NCBI RefSeq assembly: GCF_019710745.1
Contig: NZ_JAHKJW010000004.1
Location: forward strand, 1-64,000
Source of the DNA: Streptomyces beigongshangae
GTDB lineage: Bacteria; Actinomycetota; Actinomycetes; Streptomycetales; Streptomycetaceae
Length of the DNA: 64,000 bases
Direction: 5' to 3'
Shown here: piece by piece, positions 16,669-25,192 of the stretch
Numbering within the stretch: position 1 is the first letter of the stretch
Layout: each line of letters begins with the position of its first letter
The notes under the pieces: generated by a model
Database searches by the model: none
Seen by the model: the letters and a program-made list of their open reading frames with translations, nothing else
What the model was told of the DNA's origin: nothing
Translations under genes and position numbers: made by a program

Positions 16669-17672
16669 CCACCGTCGCGGTGAAGCCGGCCACCATGGCC
16701 CAGGCCCTCGGACGCGCCCTGCGCGACGCGCTGGCCGACGATCCGGCCGTCCACGTCATGGGCGAGGACGTGGGCGCCCTCGGCGGCGTCTTCCGGGTCA
16801 CCGACGGACTCGCGAAGGAGTTCGGCGAGGACCGCGTCACGGACACGCCCCTCGCCGAGGCGGGCATCCTCGGCACGGCGGTCGGCATGGCCATGTACGG
16901 TCTGCGGCCGGTCGTCGAGATGCAGTTCGACGCCTTCGCGTACCCCGCCTTCGAGCAGCTGCTCTCGCACGTGGCGAAGATGCGCAACCGCACGCGCGGG
17001 GCGATGCCGCTGCCCCTCACCGTCCGCGTGCCCTACGGCGGCGGCATCGGCGGCGTCGAGCACCACAGCGACTCCTCCGAGGCGTACTACATGGCGACCC
17101 CGGGGCTGCACGTCGTCACCCCCGCGACGGTCCCCGACGCGTACGGCCTGCTGCGCGCGGCCATCGCCTCCGACGACCCGGTCGTCTTCCTGGAACCCAA
17201 ACGGCTGTACTGGTCGAAGGACTCCTGGAACCCCGACGAGCCGCGGGCCGTGGAGCCGATCGGCCGCGCGGTGGTCCGCCGCCGGGGCCGCAGCGCCACG
17301 CTCGTCACGTACGGGCCGTCCCTGCCCGTCTGCCTGGAGGCCGCGGAGGCGGCCCGGGCCGAGGGCTGGGACCTGGAGGTCGTCGACCTGCGCTCCCTGG
17401 TGCCGTTCGACGACGAGACGGTCTGCGCCTCCGTGCGGCGCACCGGCCGGGCCGTCGTGGTGCACGAGTCGGGCGGTTTCGGCGGACCCGGCGGGGAGAT
17501 CGCCGCGCGCGTCACCGAGCGGTGCTTCCACCACCTGGAGGCGCCGGTGCTGCGGGTGGCCGGGTTCGACATCCCGTATCCGCCGCCGATGCTGGAGCGG
17601 CACCACCTGCCCGGTGTGGACCGCATCCTGGACGCGGTGGCCCGGCTCCAGTGGGAGGCGCAGAGCCGATGA
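16665..17672 (+). CDS. bkdB: Branched-chain 2-oxo acid dehydrogenase E1 beta subunit (first cluster)
   Basis: A 335-aa transketolase-like beta subunit. HVMGEDVGALGGVFRVT (~28-44), DTPLAEAGILGTAVGMA and VRVPYGGGIGGVEHHS are the standard E1-beta blocks, and the C-terminal transketolase domain has VVVHESGGFGGPGGEIAARV. It completes the TPP site at the heterotetramer interface. The ATG overlaps the alpha-subunit stop, and the gene's own stop overlaps the E2 start, so the three subunits are translationally coupled. Confidence 0.92.
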   Translation: MTTVAVKPATMAQALGRALRDALADDPAVHVMGEDVGALGGVFRVTDGLAKEFGEDRVTDTPLAEAGILGTAVGMAMYGLRPVVEMQFDAFAYPAFEQLLSHVAKMRNRTRGAMPLPLTVRVPYGGGIGGVEHHSDSSEAYYMATPGLHVVTPATVPDAYGLLRAAIASDDPVVFLEPKRLYWSKDSWNPDEPRAVEPIGRAVVRRRGRSATLVTYGPSLPVCLEAAEAARAEGWDLEVVDLRSLVPFDDETVCASVRRTGRAVVVHESGGFGGPGGEIAARVTERCFHHLEAPVLRVAGFDIPYPPPMLERHHLPGVDRILDAVARLQWEAQSR

Positions 17673-19156
17673 CCCGCGCCTCCGACATGTTCAGCCGTGA
17701 ATTCAAGCTGCCCGACCTCGGTGAGGGGCTCACCGAGGCCGAGATCGTCCGCTGGCTCGTCCAGGTCGGTGACGTCGTCGCCGTCGACCAGCCCGTCGTC
17801 GAGGTCGAGACGGCCAAGGCGATGGTCGAGGTCCCCTGCCCGTACGGCGGCGTGGTCACCGCCCGCTACGGCGAGGAGGGTACCGAACTGCCGGTCGGCT
17901 CCCCGCTGCTGACGGTCGCGGTGGGCGGCGCACCGGCCCTCGACACCCCGGGCCCCGACGCACCGGCCTCCGACGGACGGACCTCCGGCGGGCGGGCTCT
18001 CGGCACGTCGGTCCCCGACGGGCGGGACTCCGGGGACCGGCCCTCCGGGGACCGCGACTCCGGGAACCGGGCCTCCGGCCGTGCGGACGAGGGTTCCGGG
18101 AACGTGCTCGTGGGCTACGGGACGCAGGCGCCCGCAGCCCGGCGCCGGAGGGTGCGGCCGTCCGTGCCCGGCGCGGCTCCCACAGGGCCCGCCACCACCC
18201 GGCGTCCGGCGCGGGAGGAGCGGCCGACCGCGGCCGGCACCGGCACCGGCACCGGCACCGGCACCGGCACCGGTGCCGGGACCCGGACCGACGGTCCCGT
18301 GCCGGTGATCTCGCCGCTGGTGCGCCGGCTGGCCCGGGAGAACGGGCTCGACCTGCGGGAACTGACGGGTTCGGGACCCGAGGGCCTGATCATGCGCGCG
18401 GACGTGGAGCATGCCGTGCGGGCCGGCGCGCCCGCGTCGGCCGCCGCCCCGGCGGCCACCCGCGCGTCCGGCACCCGCGTCCCCCTCAAGGGCGTCCGCG
18501 GTGCCGTCGCCGACAAGCTCTCGCGCAGCCGTCGCGAGATCCCCGACGCGACCTGCTGGGTGGACGCCGACGCGACCGAACTGATGGAGGCGCGCCGCCG
18601 GATGAACGAGGCCGGCGGGCCGAGGATCTCCCTCATCGCGCTCCTCGCTCGGATCTGCACGGCCGCGCTGGCCCGCCACCCCGAGCTCAACTCGACGGTC
18701 GACACGGACGCCCGCGAGGTCGTACGGCTGGACGGGGTGCACCTCGGGTTCGCCGCGCAGACCGAGCGCGGACTCGTCGTGCCGGTGGTGAAGGGCGCGC
18801 ACGAGCGGGACGCGGAGTCGCTGAGCGCGGAGTTCGCCCGGCTCACCGAGGCGGCCCGGACCGGGACGCTCACCCCGGCGGACCTCACCGGCGGGACCTT
18901 TACGCTGAACAACTACGGGGTGTTCGGCGTGGACGGCTCCACGCCGATCATCAACCACCCCGAGGCGGCCATGCTCGGCGTCGGCCGGATCGTCCCCAAA
19001 CCCTGGGTACACCGGGGCGAACTGGCGGTGCGGCAGGTCGTGCAGCTCTCGCTCACCTTCGACCACCGGGTGTGCGACGGCGGCACGGCGGGCGGTTTCC
19101 TGCGGTATGTGGCGGACTGCGTGGAACAGCCGGCGGTGCTCCTGCGGACCCTGTGA
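17669..19156 (+). CDS. bkdC: Branched-chain 2-oxo acid dehydrogenase E2 acyltransferase (first cluster)
   Basis: 495 aa. One lipoyl domain carries the modified Lys at about residue 50 (VEVETAKAMVEV). A long linker follows, with repeated DSGDRPSGDR-type and Gly-Thr repeats (a GGCACC microsatellite at about 18235-18272). Next is the peripheral subunit-binding domain (ISPLVRRLARENGLDLRE), then the catalytic domain ending in LTFDHRVCDGGTAGG, His at ~466. Family knowledge: it transfers branched acyl groups from lipoate to CoA. No E3 (lipoamide dehydrogenase) gene is present here, so E3 must be supplied from elsewhere. Confidence 0.92.
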   Translation: MTRASDMFSREFKLPDLGEGLTEAEIVRWLVQVGDVVAVDQPVVEVETAKAMVEVPCPYGGVVTARYGEEGTELPVGSPLLTVAVGGAPALDTPGPDAPASDGRTSGGRALGTSVPDGRDSGDRPSGDRDSGNRASGRADEGSGNVLVGYGTQAPAARRRRVRPSVPGAAPTGPATTRRPAREERPTAAGTGTGTGTGTGTGAGTRTDGPVPVISPLVRRLARENGLDLRELTGSGPEGLIMRADVEHAVRAGAPASAAAPAATRASGTRVPLKGVRGAVADKLSRSRREIPDATCWVDADATELMEARRRMNEAGGPRISLIALLARICTAALARHPELNSTVDTDAREVVRLDGVHLGFAAQTERGLVVPVVKGAHERDAESLSAEFARLTEAARTGTLTPADLTGGTFTLNNYGVFGVDGSTPIINHPEAAMLGVGRIVPKPWVHRGELAVRQVVQLSLTFDHRVCDGGTAGGFLRYVADCVEQPAVLLRTL

Positions 19157-19280
19157 CCCCCGGGGCCGGCGGCCTTCCGGCACGGCCTTCCCGTACGGCC
19201 CCGTCACCACCCCGTCACCACCCCGTCCACATGCTGTGCGCGGGGGTGGAAATGATCCACCGGGCACCCATACTCGTGGG

Positions 19281-20258
19281 GTGACCGCGTTCGAGCCGCC
19301 CAGCGCACCCGGTGTCCCCGGTGCCTTCGGAGTACCCGGTTCCCCGGGCGCATCCGGTGGGGACGCCCATGACGCCGTCGTGCTCGCCGGGGGTGCCGCC
19401 CGCCGTCTCGGCGGAGCGGACAAGCCGGCCGTGCGCGTGGGCGGCCGGGCGCTGCTCGACCGGGTCCTGGCCGCCTGCTCCGGCGCGGTCACCACCGTCG
19501 TGGTCGCGGAGCCCCGGCCCACCGCGCGCCCCGTGCGATGGGCGCGCGAGGAACCTCCCGGCGGGGGCCCGCTCGCCGCGCTGGACGCCGGTCTGCGGCA
19601 CACCGCCGCCGAGCACGTCGTGGTGCTCTCCGCCGACCTGCCGTTCCTGGACGGGGCGACGGTGGGGAGACTGCTGACGGCTCTTCACGAGTCGGGTGGC
19701 GACGGCGTGTTGCTCACCGACCGGGACGGCCGTGACCAGCCTCTCGTGGCCGCGTACCGCCGTTCCGCGCTGCGCCGCGAGCTGGACGCCCTGCGCGCCG
19801 CACACGGCGAGCTGGCCGGACTGCCGCTGCGACGGCTCACCGGCGCGCTCGAAGTGACCCGTATCACCGACCCCGTCGCGTCCTTCGACTGCGACACCTG
19901 GGACGACATCGCCGTCGCCCGGGCACGTATCAGGGAGCATGGGCACGTGTTGGATGAATGGATTACCGCAGTCAAGGACGAGCTGGGCGTCGACCTGGAC
20001 GTCGACACCGGCATCCTGCTCGACCTCGCCCGCGACGCCGCTCACGGTGTGGCCCGTCCGGCGGCCCCGCTGACGACGTTCCTCGTCGGGTACGCGGCGG
20101 GCCGGGCCGAGGGGGGCCCGGAAGCGGTCGCGGAGGCCGTCCGCAAGGCGACGGCGCTGGCGCTGCGCTGGGCCGCGGAGGCCGATTCCGACGTTCCGGC
20201 GGCCTCGGCGACCCCGGGCGCCGGTTCCGGCGCCCCGGCGACCCCGGACGCCGGATGA
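19281..20258 (+). CDS. MobA-like NTP transferase fused to a DUF6457-type domain
   Basis: 325 aa. Residues ~30-225 form a MobA-like nucleotidyltransferase: the signature VVLAGGAARRLGGADKPAV binds nucleotide, and SADLPFLDG is the metal-binding aspartate motif. Family knowledge: MobA adds GMP to molybdopterin cofactor. From ~233 (HVLDEWITAVKDELGVDLDV) begins a ~75-residue helical domain of the DUF6457 kind. The gene overlaps moeA by ATGA, which supports a cofactor role. A different NTP-sugar substrate cannot be ruled out. The start GTG at 19281 has only a weak GTGGG upstream, and the first 28 residues are Pro/Gly-rich. Confidence 0.82.
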   Translation: MTAFEPPSAPGVPGAFGVPGSPGASGGDAHDAVVLAGGAARRLGGADKPAVRVGGRALLDRVLAACSGAVTTVVVAEPRPTARPVRWAREEPPGGGPLAALDAGLRHTAAEHVVVLSADLPFLDGATVGRLLTALHESGGDGVLLTDRDGRDQPLVAAYRRSALRRELDALRAAHGELAGLPLRRLTGALEVTRITDPVASFDCDTWDDIAVARARIREHGHVLDEWITAVKDELGVDLDVDTGILLDLARDAAHGVARPAAPLTTFLVGYAAGRAEGGPEAVAEAVRKATALALRWAAEADSDVPAASATPGAGSGAPATPDAG

Positions 20259-21667
20259 CCGCCTCGGGGCAGTACGAGGAGGTCGGCTTCGACGTCGAGG
20301 ACATCCTTGCCCTGATCAAGGAAGGCGGTGCGCGGATGCCCGACGACTCCGCAGCCACCGGAGCCCGCCCTCCCGGCCCCTCCCCGGACCCGCACGGCGG
20401 CGACGGGAAGGAAGGGAAGGACAGGAAGGCCGGGAAGGACAGGAAGGCCGGGAAGGAAGACCCGGGGCACCACGCCACCACGTCCTGGCAGCGGGCCCGC
20501 GCCCTTGCCGGGCGTGCCCCCCGCCGCCCGGGCGCCCCCGTCCCCGCCCCCCTGGACGCCGCGCTGGGCCTCGTCCTCGCGGCCCCGCTCACCGCCCTCA
20601 CGGACCTCCCGTCCTTCGACACGTCCGCCATGGACGGCTGGGCGGTCGCCGGGCCGGGCCCGTGGGACGTACGGGCCGAGGGAGTGCTCGCCGGCCACGA
20701 CGCGCCGCAGTGCCTCGCCGACGGCGAGGCGGTCCGGATCGCCACGGGCGCGCGGATCCCGCGGGACGCCTCCGCCGTGCTCCGCAGCGAGCACGGCCGC
20801 TGCGACGACAAGGGCCGACTGCACGCGGTCCGCGACATGGTGCCGGGACAGGACATCCGGTCCCGCGGCCAGGAGTGCCGTTCCGGCGTCTCCCTGCTGC
20901 CGTCCGGCACGCTGGTCACCCCGGCCGTCCTCGGACTCGCCGCCGCCGCCGGGTACGACACGCTCTCCGTCCTTCCCCGGCCGCGCGTGGAGATCCTGGT
21001 CCTCGGCGACGAGCTGCTCACCGGAGGACTGCCGCACGACGGGCTGATCCGGGACGCGCTCGGCCCGATGCTGCCGCCCTGGCTGCGCGCGCTCGGCGCG
21101 AAGGTCGGCACGGTGCGCCGGCTCGGCGACGACGCGGAGGCCCTGCGCAGGGCCCTGCGGAAATCCAGGGCCGACCTCATCGTGACCACCGGGGGCACCG
21201 CTGCGGGCCCCGTCGACCACGTGCATCCCGTTCTGCACCGCATCGGCGCCGAGCTGCTGGTGGACGGCGTCGGGGTGCGCCCCGGCCACCCGATGCTGCT
21301 GGCACGCCTCAAGGAGGACCAGCACCTCGTGGGGCTGCCGGGCAACCCGCTCGCCGCCGTCTCCGGCCTCCTCACGCTGGCCGAGCCGCTGCTGCGCACC
21401 CTCGCGGGCCGTGCGGCTCCGGAGCCGTACACGCTGCCGCTCCAGGACGCCGCGCATGGCCACCCGCACGACACCCGGCTCGTCCCCGTCGTGCTGCGCC
21501 GGGACCGGGCCGTGCCGCTGCGCTACAACGGACCGGCCATGCTGCGGGGCATCGCCGTGGCAGACGCCCTTGCCGTCGTCCCGCCCGGCGGCGCACGGCC
21601 GGGTCAGGAACTGGAGATCCTCGACCTGCCCTGGACCATGGCGGGAATCGAGGTGTGTTTCACGTGA
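20255..21667 (+). CDS. moeA: Molybdopterin molybdenumtransferase MoeA
   Basis: 470 aa. After an N-terminal extension of ~85 residues with a KDRKAGKDRKAGKE repeat, the MoeA core appears: TSAMDGWAVAGPG, IATGARIPRDASAV, the GDELLTGG motif, TTGGTAAGPVDHVHP and VGLPGNPLAAVSGLL. Family knowledge: MoeA inserts molybdate into adenylylated molybdopterin. The start overlaps the MobA-like gene, and the stop overlaps the downstream K+-channel GTG inside a parS palindrome. The N-terminal extension is longer than usual for the family and may tether a partner or be disordered. Confidence 0.9.
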   Translation: MTASGQYEEVGFDVEDILALIKEGGARMPDDSAATGARPPGPSPDPHGGDGKEGKDRKAGKDRKAGKEDPGHHATTSWQRARALAGRAPRRPGAPVPAPLDAALGLVLAAPLTALTDLPSFDTSAMDGWAVAGPGPWDVRAEGVLAGHDAPQCLADGEAVRIATGARIPRDASAVLRSEHGRCDDKGRLHAVRDMVPGQDIRSRGQECRSGVSLLPSGTLVTPAVLGLAAAAGYDTLSVLPRPRVEILVLGDELLTGGLPHDGLIRDALGPMLPPWLRALGAKVGTVRRLGDDAEALRRALRKSRADLIVTTGGTAAGPVDHVHPVLHRIGAELLVDGVGVRPGHPMLLARLKEDQHLVGLPGNPLAAVSGLLTLAEPLLRTLAGRAAPEPYTLPLQDAAHGHPHDTRLVPVVLRRDRAVPLRYNGPAMLRGIAVADALAVVPPGGARPGQELEILDLPWTMAGIEVCFT

Positions 21668-21670
21668 AAC
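21657..21670. promoter_or_regulatory. parS: parS centromere site 1 (ParB binding)
   Basis: GTTTCACGTGAAAC is a perfect 14-bp parS core; the flanks give TGTTTCACGTGAAACT, one base off the 16-bp consensus. It overlaps the moeA stop and the downstream GTG start, so its bases are constrained by two reading frames as well as by ParB. Streptomyces chromosomes carry many parS sites clustered around oriC. Confidence 0.9.
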
Positions 21671-22761
21671 TTCCGGGCCACGACGCGATCGCCCGCCAGG
21701 CGGACGAACATCTGGTAACCCATCAGGTGACGCTGCCGCGCCAACGGGTGGAACGCCCTTTGCGCCAGGTCACCAAACGAGTCGTGATAGCACTGGTGGT
21801 GCTGGTCGGTACGGCCCTCATCGTCTATTTCGACCGGGACGGCTACACCGACAACTCCGACGGTCCCGTCGACCTGCTCGACGCCTTCTACTATGCGACC
21901 GTCACCCTCTCCACCACCGGATACGGCGACATCACGCCGGTCAGTGACGGCGCCCGCTTCACCAACATCTTCCTGATCACGCCGCTGCGCGTGCTCTTTC
22001 TGATCATCCTGGTCGGCACCACTCTCGAGGTCCTCACCGAACGCACCCGGGAGGAGTGGCGACTGAACCGCTGGAGGACCGCCTTGAGGGAGCACACCGT
22101 TGTCATCGGGTTCGGCACGAAGGGCCGCTCGGCGATCCAGACCGTGTGCGCGACGGGCCTGAAGAAGGAGCAGGTCGTGGTGGTCGACCCCAGCTCCAAG
22201 GTGATCGACGCGGCGACGGCGGACGGTTACGCGGGAGTGGTGGGCGACGCCACGCGCAGTGACGTCCTGCTCCGGGCCGAGGTGCAGCGGGCGCGGCAGA
22301 TCATCATCGCCACCCAGCGCGACGACACCGCCGTGCTCGTCACGCTGACGGCCCGGCAGCTCAACCGCAAGGCGAAGATCGTGGCCGCCGTGCGCGAGGA
22401 GGAGAACGCGCCGCTGCTGAAGCAGTCCGGTGCCGACGCCGTCATCACCAGCGCGAGCGCGGCCGGCCGGCTCCTCGGGCTCTCCGTGCTCAGTCCCAGC
22501 GCGGGCATGGTCATGGAGGACCTCATCCAGCAGGGCAGCGGCCTGGACATGGTCGAGCGACCCGTCATAAAGGCGGAGGTCGGCAAGGGCGTCCGCGAGA
22601 TCGAGGACCTGGTGGTGAGTGTCGTGCGAGGGCACCGGGTGCTCGGCTACGACGATCCGGCCATCGGGAAGGTGCAGCTGACGGACCGCCTGATCACCAT
22701 CGTGCGGGTCAGCCCGCACCGACAGGTCGCGCCGGACATGAAACCGCTGCCGCAGGACTGA
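21664..22761 (+). CDS. Two-TM potassium channel with RCK (TrkA-N/C) domain
   Basis: 365 aa. A first membrane helix (~41-58, VVIALVVLVGTALIVYF) leads to a pore loop with the K+ selectivity filter TTGYGD at ~84-89 and a second helix (~99-120, FLITPLRVLFLIILVGTTLEVL). A cytosolic TrkA-N/RCK domain follows (VVIGFGTKGRSAIQTV ... VVVDPSSKVID ... GDATRSDVL) and then a TrkA-C domain. Family knowledge: MthK/Kch-type tetrameric K+ channels gated by RCK ligands. The GTG at 21664 overlaps the moeA stop; an in-frame GTG at 21655 is possible. The start lies inside the parS palindrome. Confidence 0.9.
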   Translation: MKLPGHDAIARQADEHLVTHQVTLPRQRVERPLRQVTKRVVIALVVLVGTALIVYFDRDGYTDNSDGPVDLLDAFYYATVTLSTTGYGDITPVSDGARFTNIFLITPLRVLFLIILVGTTLEVLTERTREEWRLNRWRTALREHTVVIGFGTKGRSAIQTVCATGLKKEQVVVVDPSSKVIDAATADGYAGVVGDATRSDVLLRAEVQRARQIIIATQRDDTAVLVTLTARQLNRKAKIVAAVREEENAPLLKQSGADAVITSASAAGRLLGLSVLSPSAGMVMEDLIQQGSGLDMVERPVIKAEVGKGVREIEDLVVSVVRGHRVLGYDDPAIGKVQLTDRLITIVRVSPHRQVAPDMKPLPQD

Positions 22762-22800
22762 ATCCCCGCGCGACGGGTCGCCGGGAGTAGCCTCGCCCGC

Positions 22801-23781
22801 ATGCGAGCGATCACGATTCCTGAACCTGGTGGGCCCGAGGCGCTGGTGTGGGACGAGGTCCCGGACCCGGAGCCCGGTGAGGGCGAGGTACTGGTCGAGG
22901 TGGCGGCGAGCGCGGTGAACCGTGCCGACCTGCTGCAACGGCAGGGCCTCTACGACCCGCCGCCCGGCGCGTCCCCCTGTCCCGGGCTCGAATGCTCGGG
23001 CCGGATCGCCGCGCTCGGCCCCGGTACCTCGGGGTGGAGCGTCGGGGACGAGGTGTGCGCGCTGCTCTCGGGCGGCGGCTACGCCGAAAAGGTGGTCGTC
23101 CCGGCCGGGCAGCTGCTGCCCGTGCCCGAGGGCGTCGCCCTCGACAAGGCGGCCGCCCTGCCGGAGGTGACCTGCACGGTCTGGTCCAACGTCTTCATGA
23201 TCGCCCACCTCCGGCCCGGCGAGACACTGCTGGTGCACGGCGGGTCGAGTGGGATCGGCACCATGGCGATCCAGCTGGCCAAGGCCGTCGGCGCGAAGGT
23301 CGCCGTCACCGCGGGCAGCCGGGCGAAGCTGGACTTCTGCGCGGAACTCGGTGCTGACGTGCTCGTCGACTACCGCGAGCAGGACTTCGTCGAGGAGGTC
23401 GGGGCCGCCACCGACGGGGCGGGCGCCGACGTCATCCTCGACAACATGGGTGCCAAGTACCTCGACCGCAACATCCGGGCCCTCGCCGTCAACGGACGCC
23501 TGGCGATCATCGGCATGCAGGGCGGTATGAAGGGCGAGCTGAACATCGGAGCGCTCCTGGGCAAGCGGGGGACCGTCACGGCGACCTCGCTGCGGGCCCG
23601 GCCGGCCGGGGAGAAGGCGTCCATCGTCGCGGCCGTACGGGAGCACGTCTGGCCGCTGGTGGCGGCAGGCCGGGTGCGGCCGGTGGTGGACCGGGAGCTG
23701 CCGATGAGCGAGGCGGCGACCGCGCACCGGGTGCTGGAGGAGAGCAGCCACATCGGGAAGGTGCTGCTGACGCTGCCCTAG
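22801..23781 (+). CDS. NAD(P)H quinone oxidoreductase, PIG3/zinc-independent MDR type
   Basis: 326 aa of the medium-chain dehydrogenase/reductase superfamily. The GroES-like N-domain (VNRADLLQRQGLYDPPPG) precedes a Rossmann domain with LVHGGSSGIGTMAIQLAKAVG at ~146-166. There are no zinc-ligand cysteines in the usual places. The PIG3 (TP53I3-like) group is suggested by RADLLQRQGLY and by IRALAVNGRLAIIGMQGG. Family knowledge: one-electron or two-electron reduction of quinones with NADPH. It stands alone as a single gene. Confidence 0.9.
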   Translation: MRAITIPEPGGPEALVWDEVPDPEPGEGEVLVEVAASAVNRADLLQRQGLYDPPPGASPCPGLECSGRIAALGPGTSGWSVGDEVCALLSGGGYAEKVVVPAGQLLPVPEGVALDKAAALPEVTCTVWSNVFMIAHLRPGETLLVHGGSSGIGTMAIQLAKAVGAKVAVTAGSRAKLDFCAELGADVLVDYREQDFVEEVGAATDGAGADVILDNMGAKYLDRNIRALAVNGRLAIIGMQGGMKGELNIGALLGKRGTVTATSLRARPAGEKASIVAAVREHVWPLVAAGRVRPVVDRELPMSEAATAHRVLEESSHIGKVLLTLP

Positions 23782-23879
23782 GCGCCCCGTCCCCGTGCCG
23801 TCCCCCCAGCCCCGGTGTATTTGCGGGACAGCCCGGGTGCCCCCGCGGGTCAGCCCCGGTGTATCCGCGTATCCGCGGA

Positions 23880-24308
23880 TCAGCTCCGGCGTGCCCGCAG
23901 GGCGAAGAACGCGAGGCCGAGGCCCAGGCCGATGAGGACCAGGCCGGTGCCGAGCGGGAGCACCCTCAGGACGGGCTCCGACGCGCGTACGGGACGGTCG
24001 GCGGTCTCGTGCGCGTCGACGGGGCGGGCGGGCGGCTCGGCCGGCCGCTCGGGCACCGCGGAGGTCTCCGGAACGACGGGAGCCTCCCGGTCCCGGTTCG
24101 CTGAGCCGTCCGGATGAGCCGGCGGTCCGGTCCGGTCCGTCGGCGGTGCCGACCGCCCCGGGCGCTCACGCCCCTCTCCCGCCCGGCTGCCGGCCCGCGA
24201 CTCGGCGGGGACCGGCTCGTACGCGGCGGCGTACGACGGGTGTGCGGGGCCTGCCAGGACGAGCAGCAGCAGGCCGGTCACGCGGAGGGTGCGAAGCCAT
24301 GGAGTCAC
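23880..24308 (-). CDS. Secreted/membrane-anchored low-complexity protein
   Basis: I do not recognise a family. From the GTG at 24308 (preceded by GGGAGGGGG) the protein is 142 aa. It has a signal-like segment (LRTLRVTGLLLLVLAGPAHPS, then YAAAY), a disordered Pro/Glu/Arg-rich middle, and a C-terminal membrane helix (LPLGTGLVLIGLGLGLAFFAL) ending in RARRS. This looks like an exported stalk anchored at the cytoplasmic membrane. An ATG at 24359 is an alternative start without a ribosome binding site. Confidence 0.6.
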   Translation of the reverse strand: MTPWLRTLRVTGLLLLVLAGPAHPSYAAAYEPVPAESRAGSRAGEGRERPGRSAPPTDRTGPPAHPDGSANRDREAPVVPETSAVPERPAEPPARPVDAHETADRPVRASEPVLRVLPLGTGLVLIGLGLGLAFFALRARRS

Positions 24309-24498
24309 GCCGGTGACCCCCTCCCGGTACGGAAGGACCAAGATCGACGGCAACAGCATCACACGGGGAGCCCGCCCCGGCATCCCGGTCCCCGCCGGCG
24401 CCCTCCGTCCGACGCGAGCGGTGGATCCGTACACGGTGGATCACGTTCGGGAGGGGGCACCACGGTGGTGACGTGTGTGCGTGCGAGAGAATGGCGGC

Positions 24499-25041
24499 AT
24501 GGAGATGCCGAGGAACGAAAGCTCGCCGGAGAACCCCCAGATCCTGGTCGTGGGCCAGGACGGGATGGCTCTGGGCGGCGGTGGGGACGAGGACTCCCGT
24601 GAGGTCCCGGTGACGGAGATGGTGGAACAGCCCGCCAAGGTCATGCGTATCGGGAGCATGATCAAGCAGCTGCTCGAGGAGGTGCGTGCGGCCCCCCTGG
24701 ACGAGGCGAGCCGGGTACGGCTCAAGGAGATTCACGCCAGTTCGGTGAAGGAGCTGGAGGACGGGCTCGCCCCCAACCTGGTGGAGGAACTGGAACGGCT
24801 CTCCCTGCCGTTCACGGACGAGGGCATCCCTTCCGACGCGGAGCTGCGGATCGCGCAGGCTCAGCTGGTCGGCTGGCTGGAGGGCCTCTTCCACGGGATC
24901 CAGACCACCCTGTTCGCCCAGCAGATGGCCGCCAGGGCCCAGCTGGAGCAGATGCGCCGAGCGTTGCCGCCGGGCATGGGCGGCGAGGACGAGGTGGACC
25001 CGCGGGCGGCGGGCGGCCGCACGGGCGGCCCGTACCTGTAG
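24499..25041 (+). CDS. bpa: Bacterial proteasome activator Bpa/PafE
   Basis: 180 aa, close to the length of mycobacterial Bpa. The core matches the family: RIGSMIKQLLEEVRAAPLDE, SSVKELEDGLAPNLVEELER, ELRIAQAQLVGWLEGLFHGI and TLFAQQMAARAQLEQMRR. The C-terminus is GGPYL, a hydrophobic-Tyr-X-like tail that docks into the 20S proteasome. Family knowledge: it forms a dodecameric ring that opens the 20S gate without ATP to degrade unfolded proteins. The start at 24499 (MEMPRNES) is chosen by family length. The gene is divergent from the anchored protein and convergent with a kinase gene. Confidence 0.88.
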   Translation: MEMPRNESSPENPQILVVGQDGMALGGGGDEDSREVPVTEMVEQPAKVMRIGSMIKQLLEEVRAAPLDEASRVRLKEIHASSVKELEDGLAPNLVEELERLSLPFTDEGIPSDAELRIAQAQLVGWLEGLFHGIQTTLFAQQMAARAQLEQMRRALPPGMGGEDEVDPRAAGGRTGGPYL

Positions 25042-25132
25042 GCCCTCGTACCGGTAGGTCCCGGAGGCGCGCACCGAGTGCACAGCGCGCACGGGTGACT
25101 TGAACACGTGGACGACTTCGAGAGACGAGCAG

Positions 25133-25166
25133 CGAGGGGGTCCGGCGGGGATGCCGGGCCCCCTCG
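25133..25166. terminator. Bidirectional terminator between bpa and kinase
   Basis: CGAGGGGGTCCGGC (25133-25146) pairs with GCCGGGCCCCCTCG (25153-25166), 14 bp with one G-T pair and loop GGGGAT. It lies between two convergent genes. Confidence 0.8.
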
Positions 25167-25192
25167 TCCGTGCGGACGCCAGCGGGAGCGGG

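Noticed and set aside
17087..19603. 838-codon minus-strand frame opposite bkd genes
   Set aside because: Antisense to E1 beta and E2, which match their families throughout; no motif in the shadow frame.
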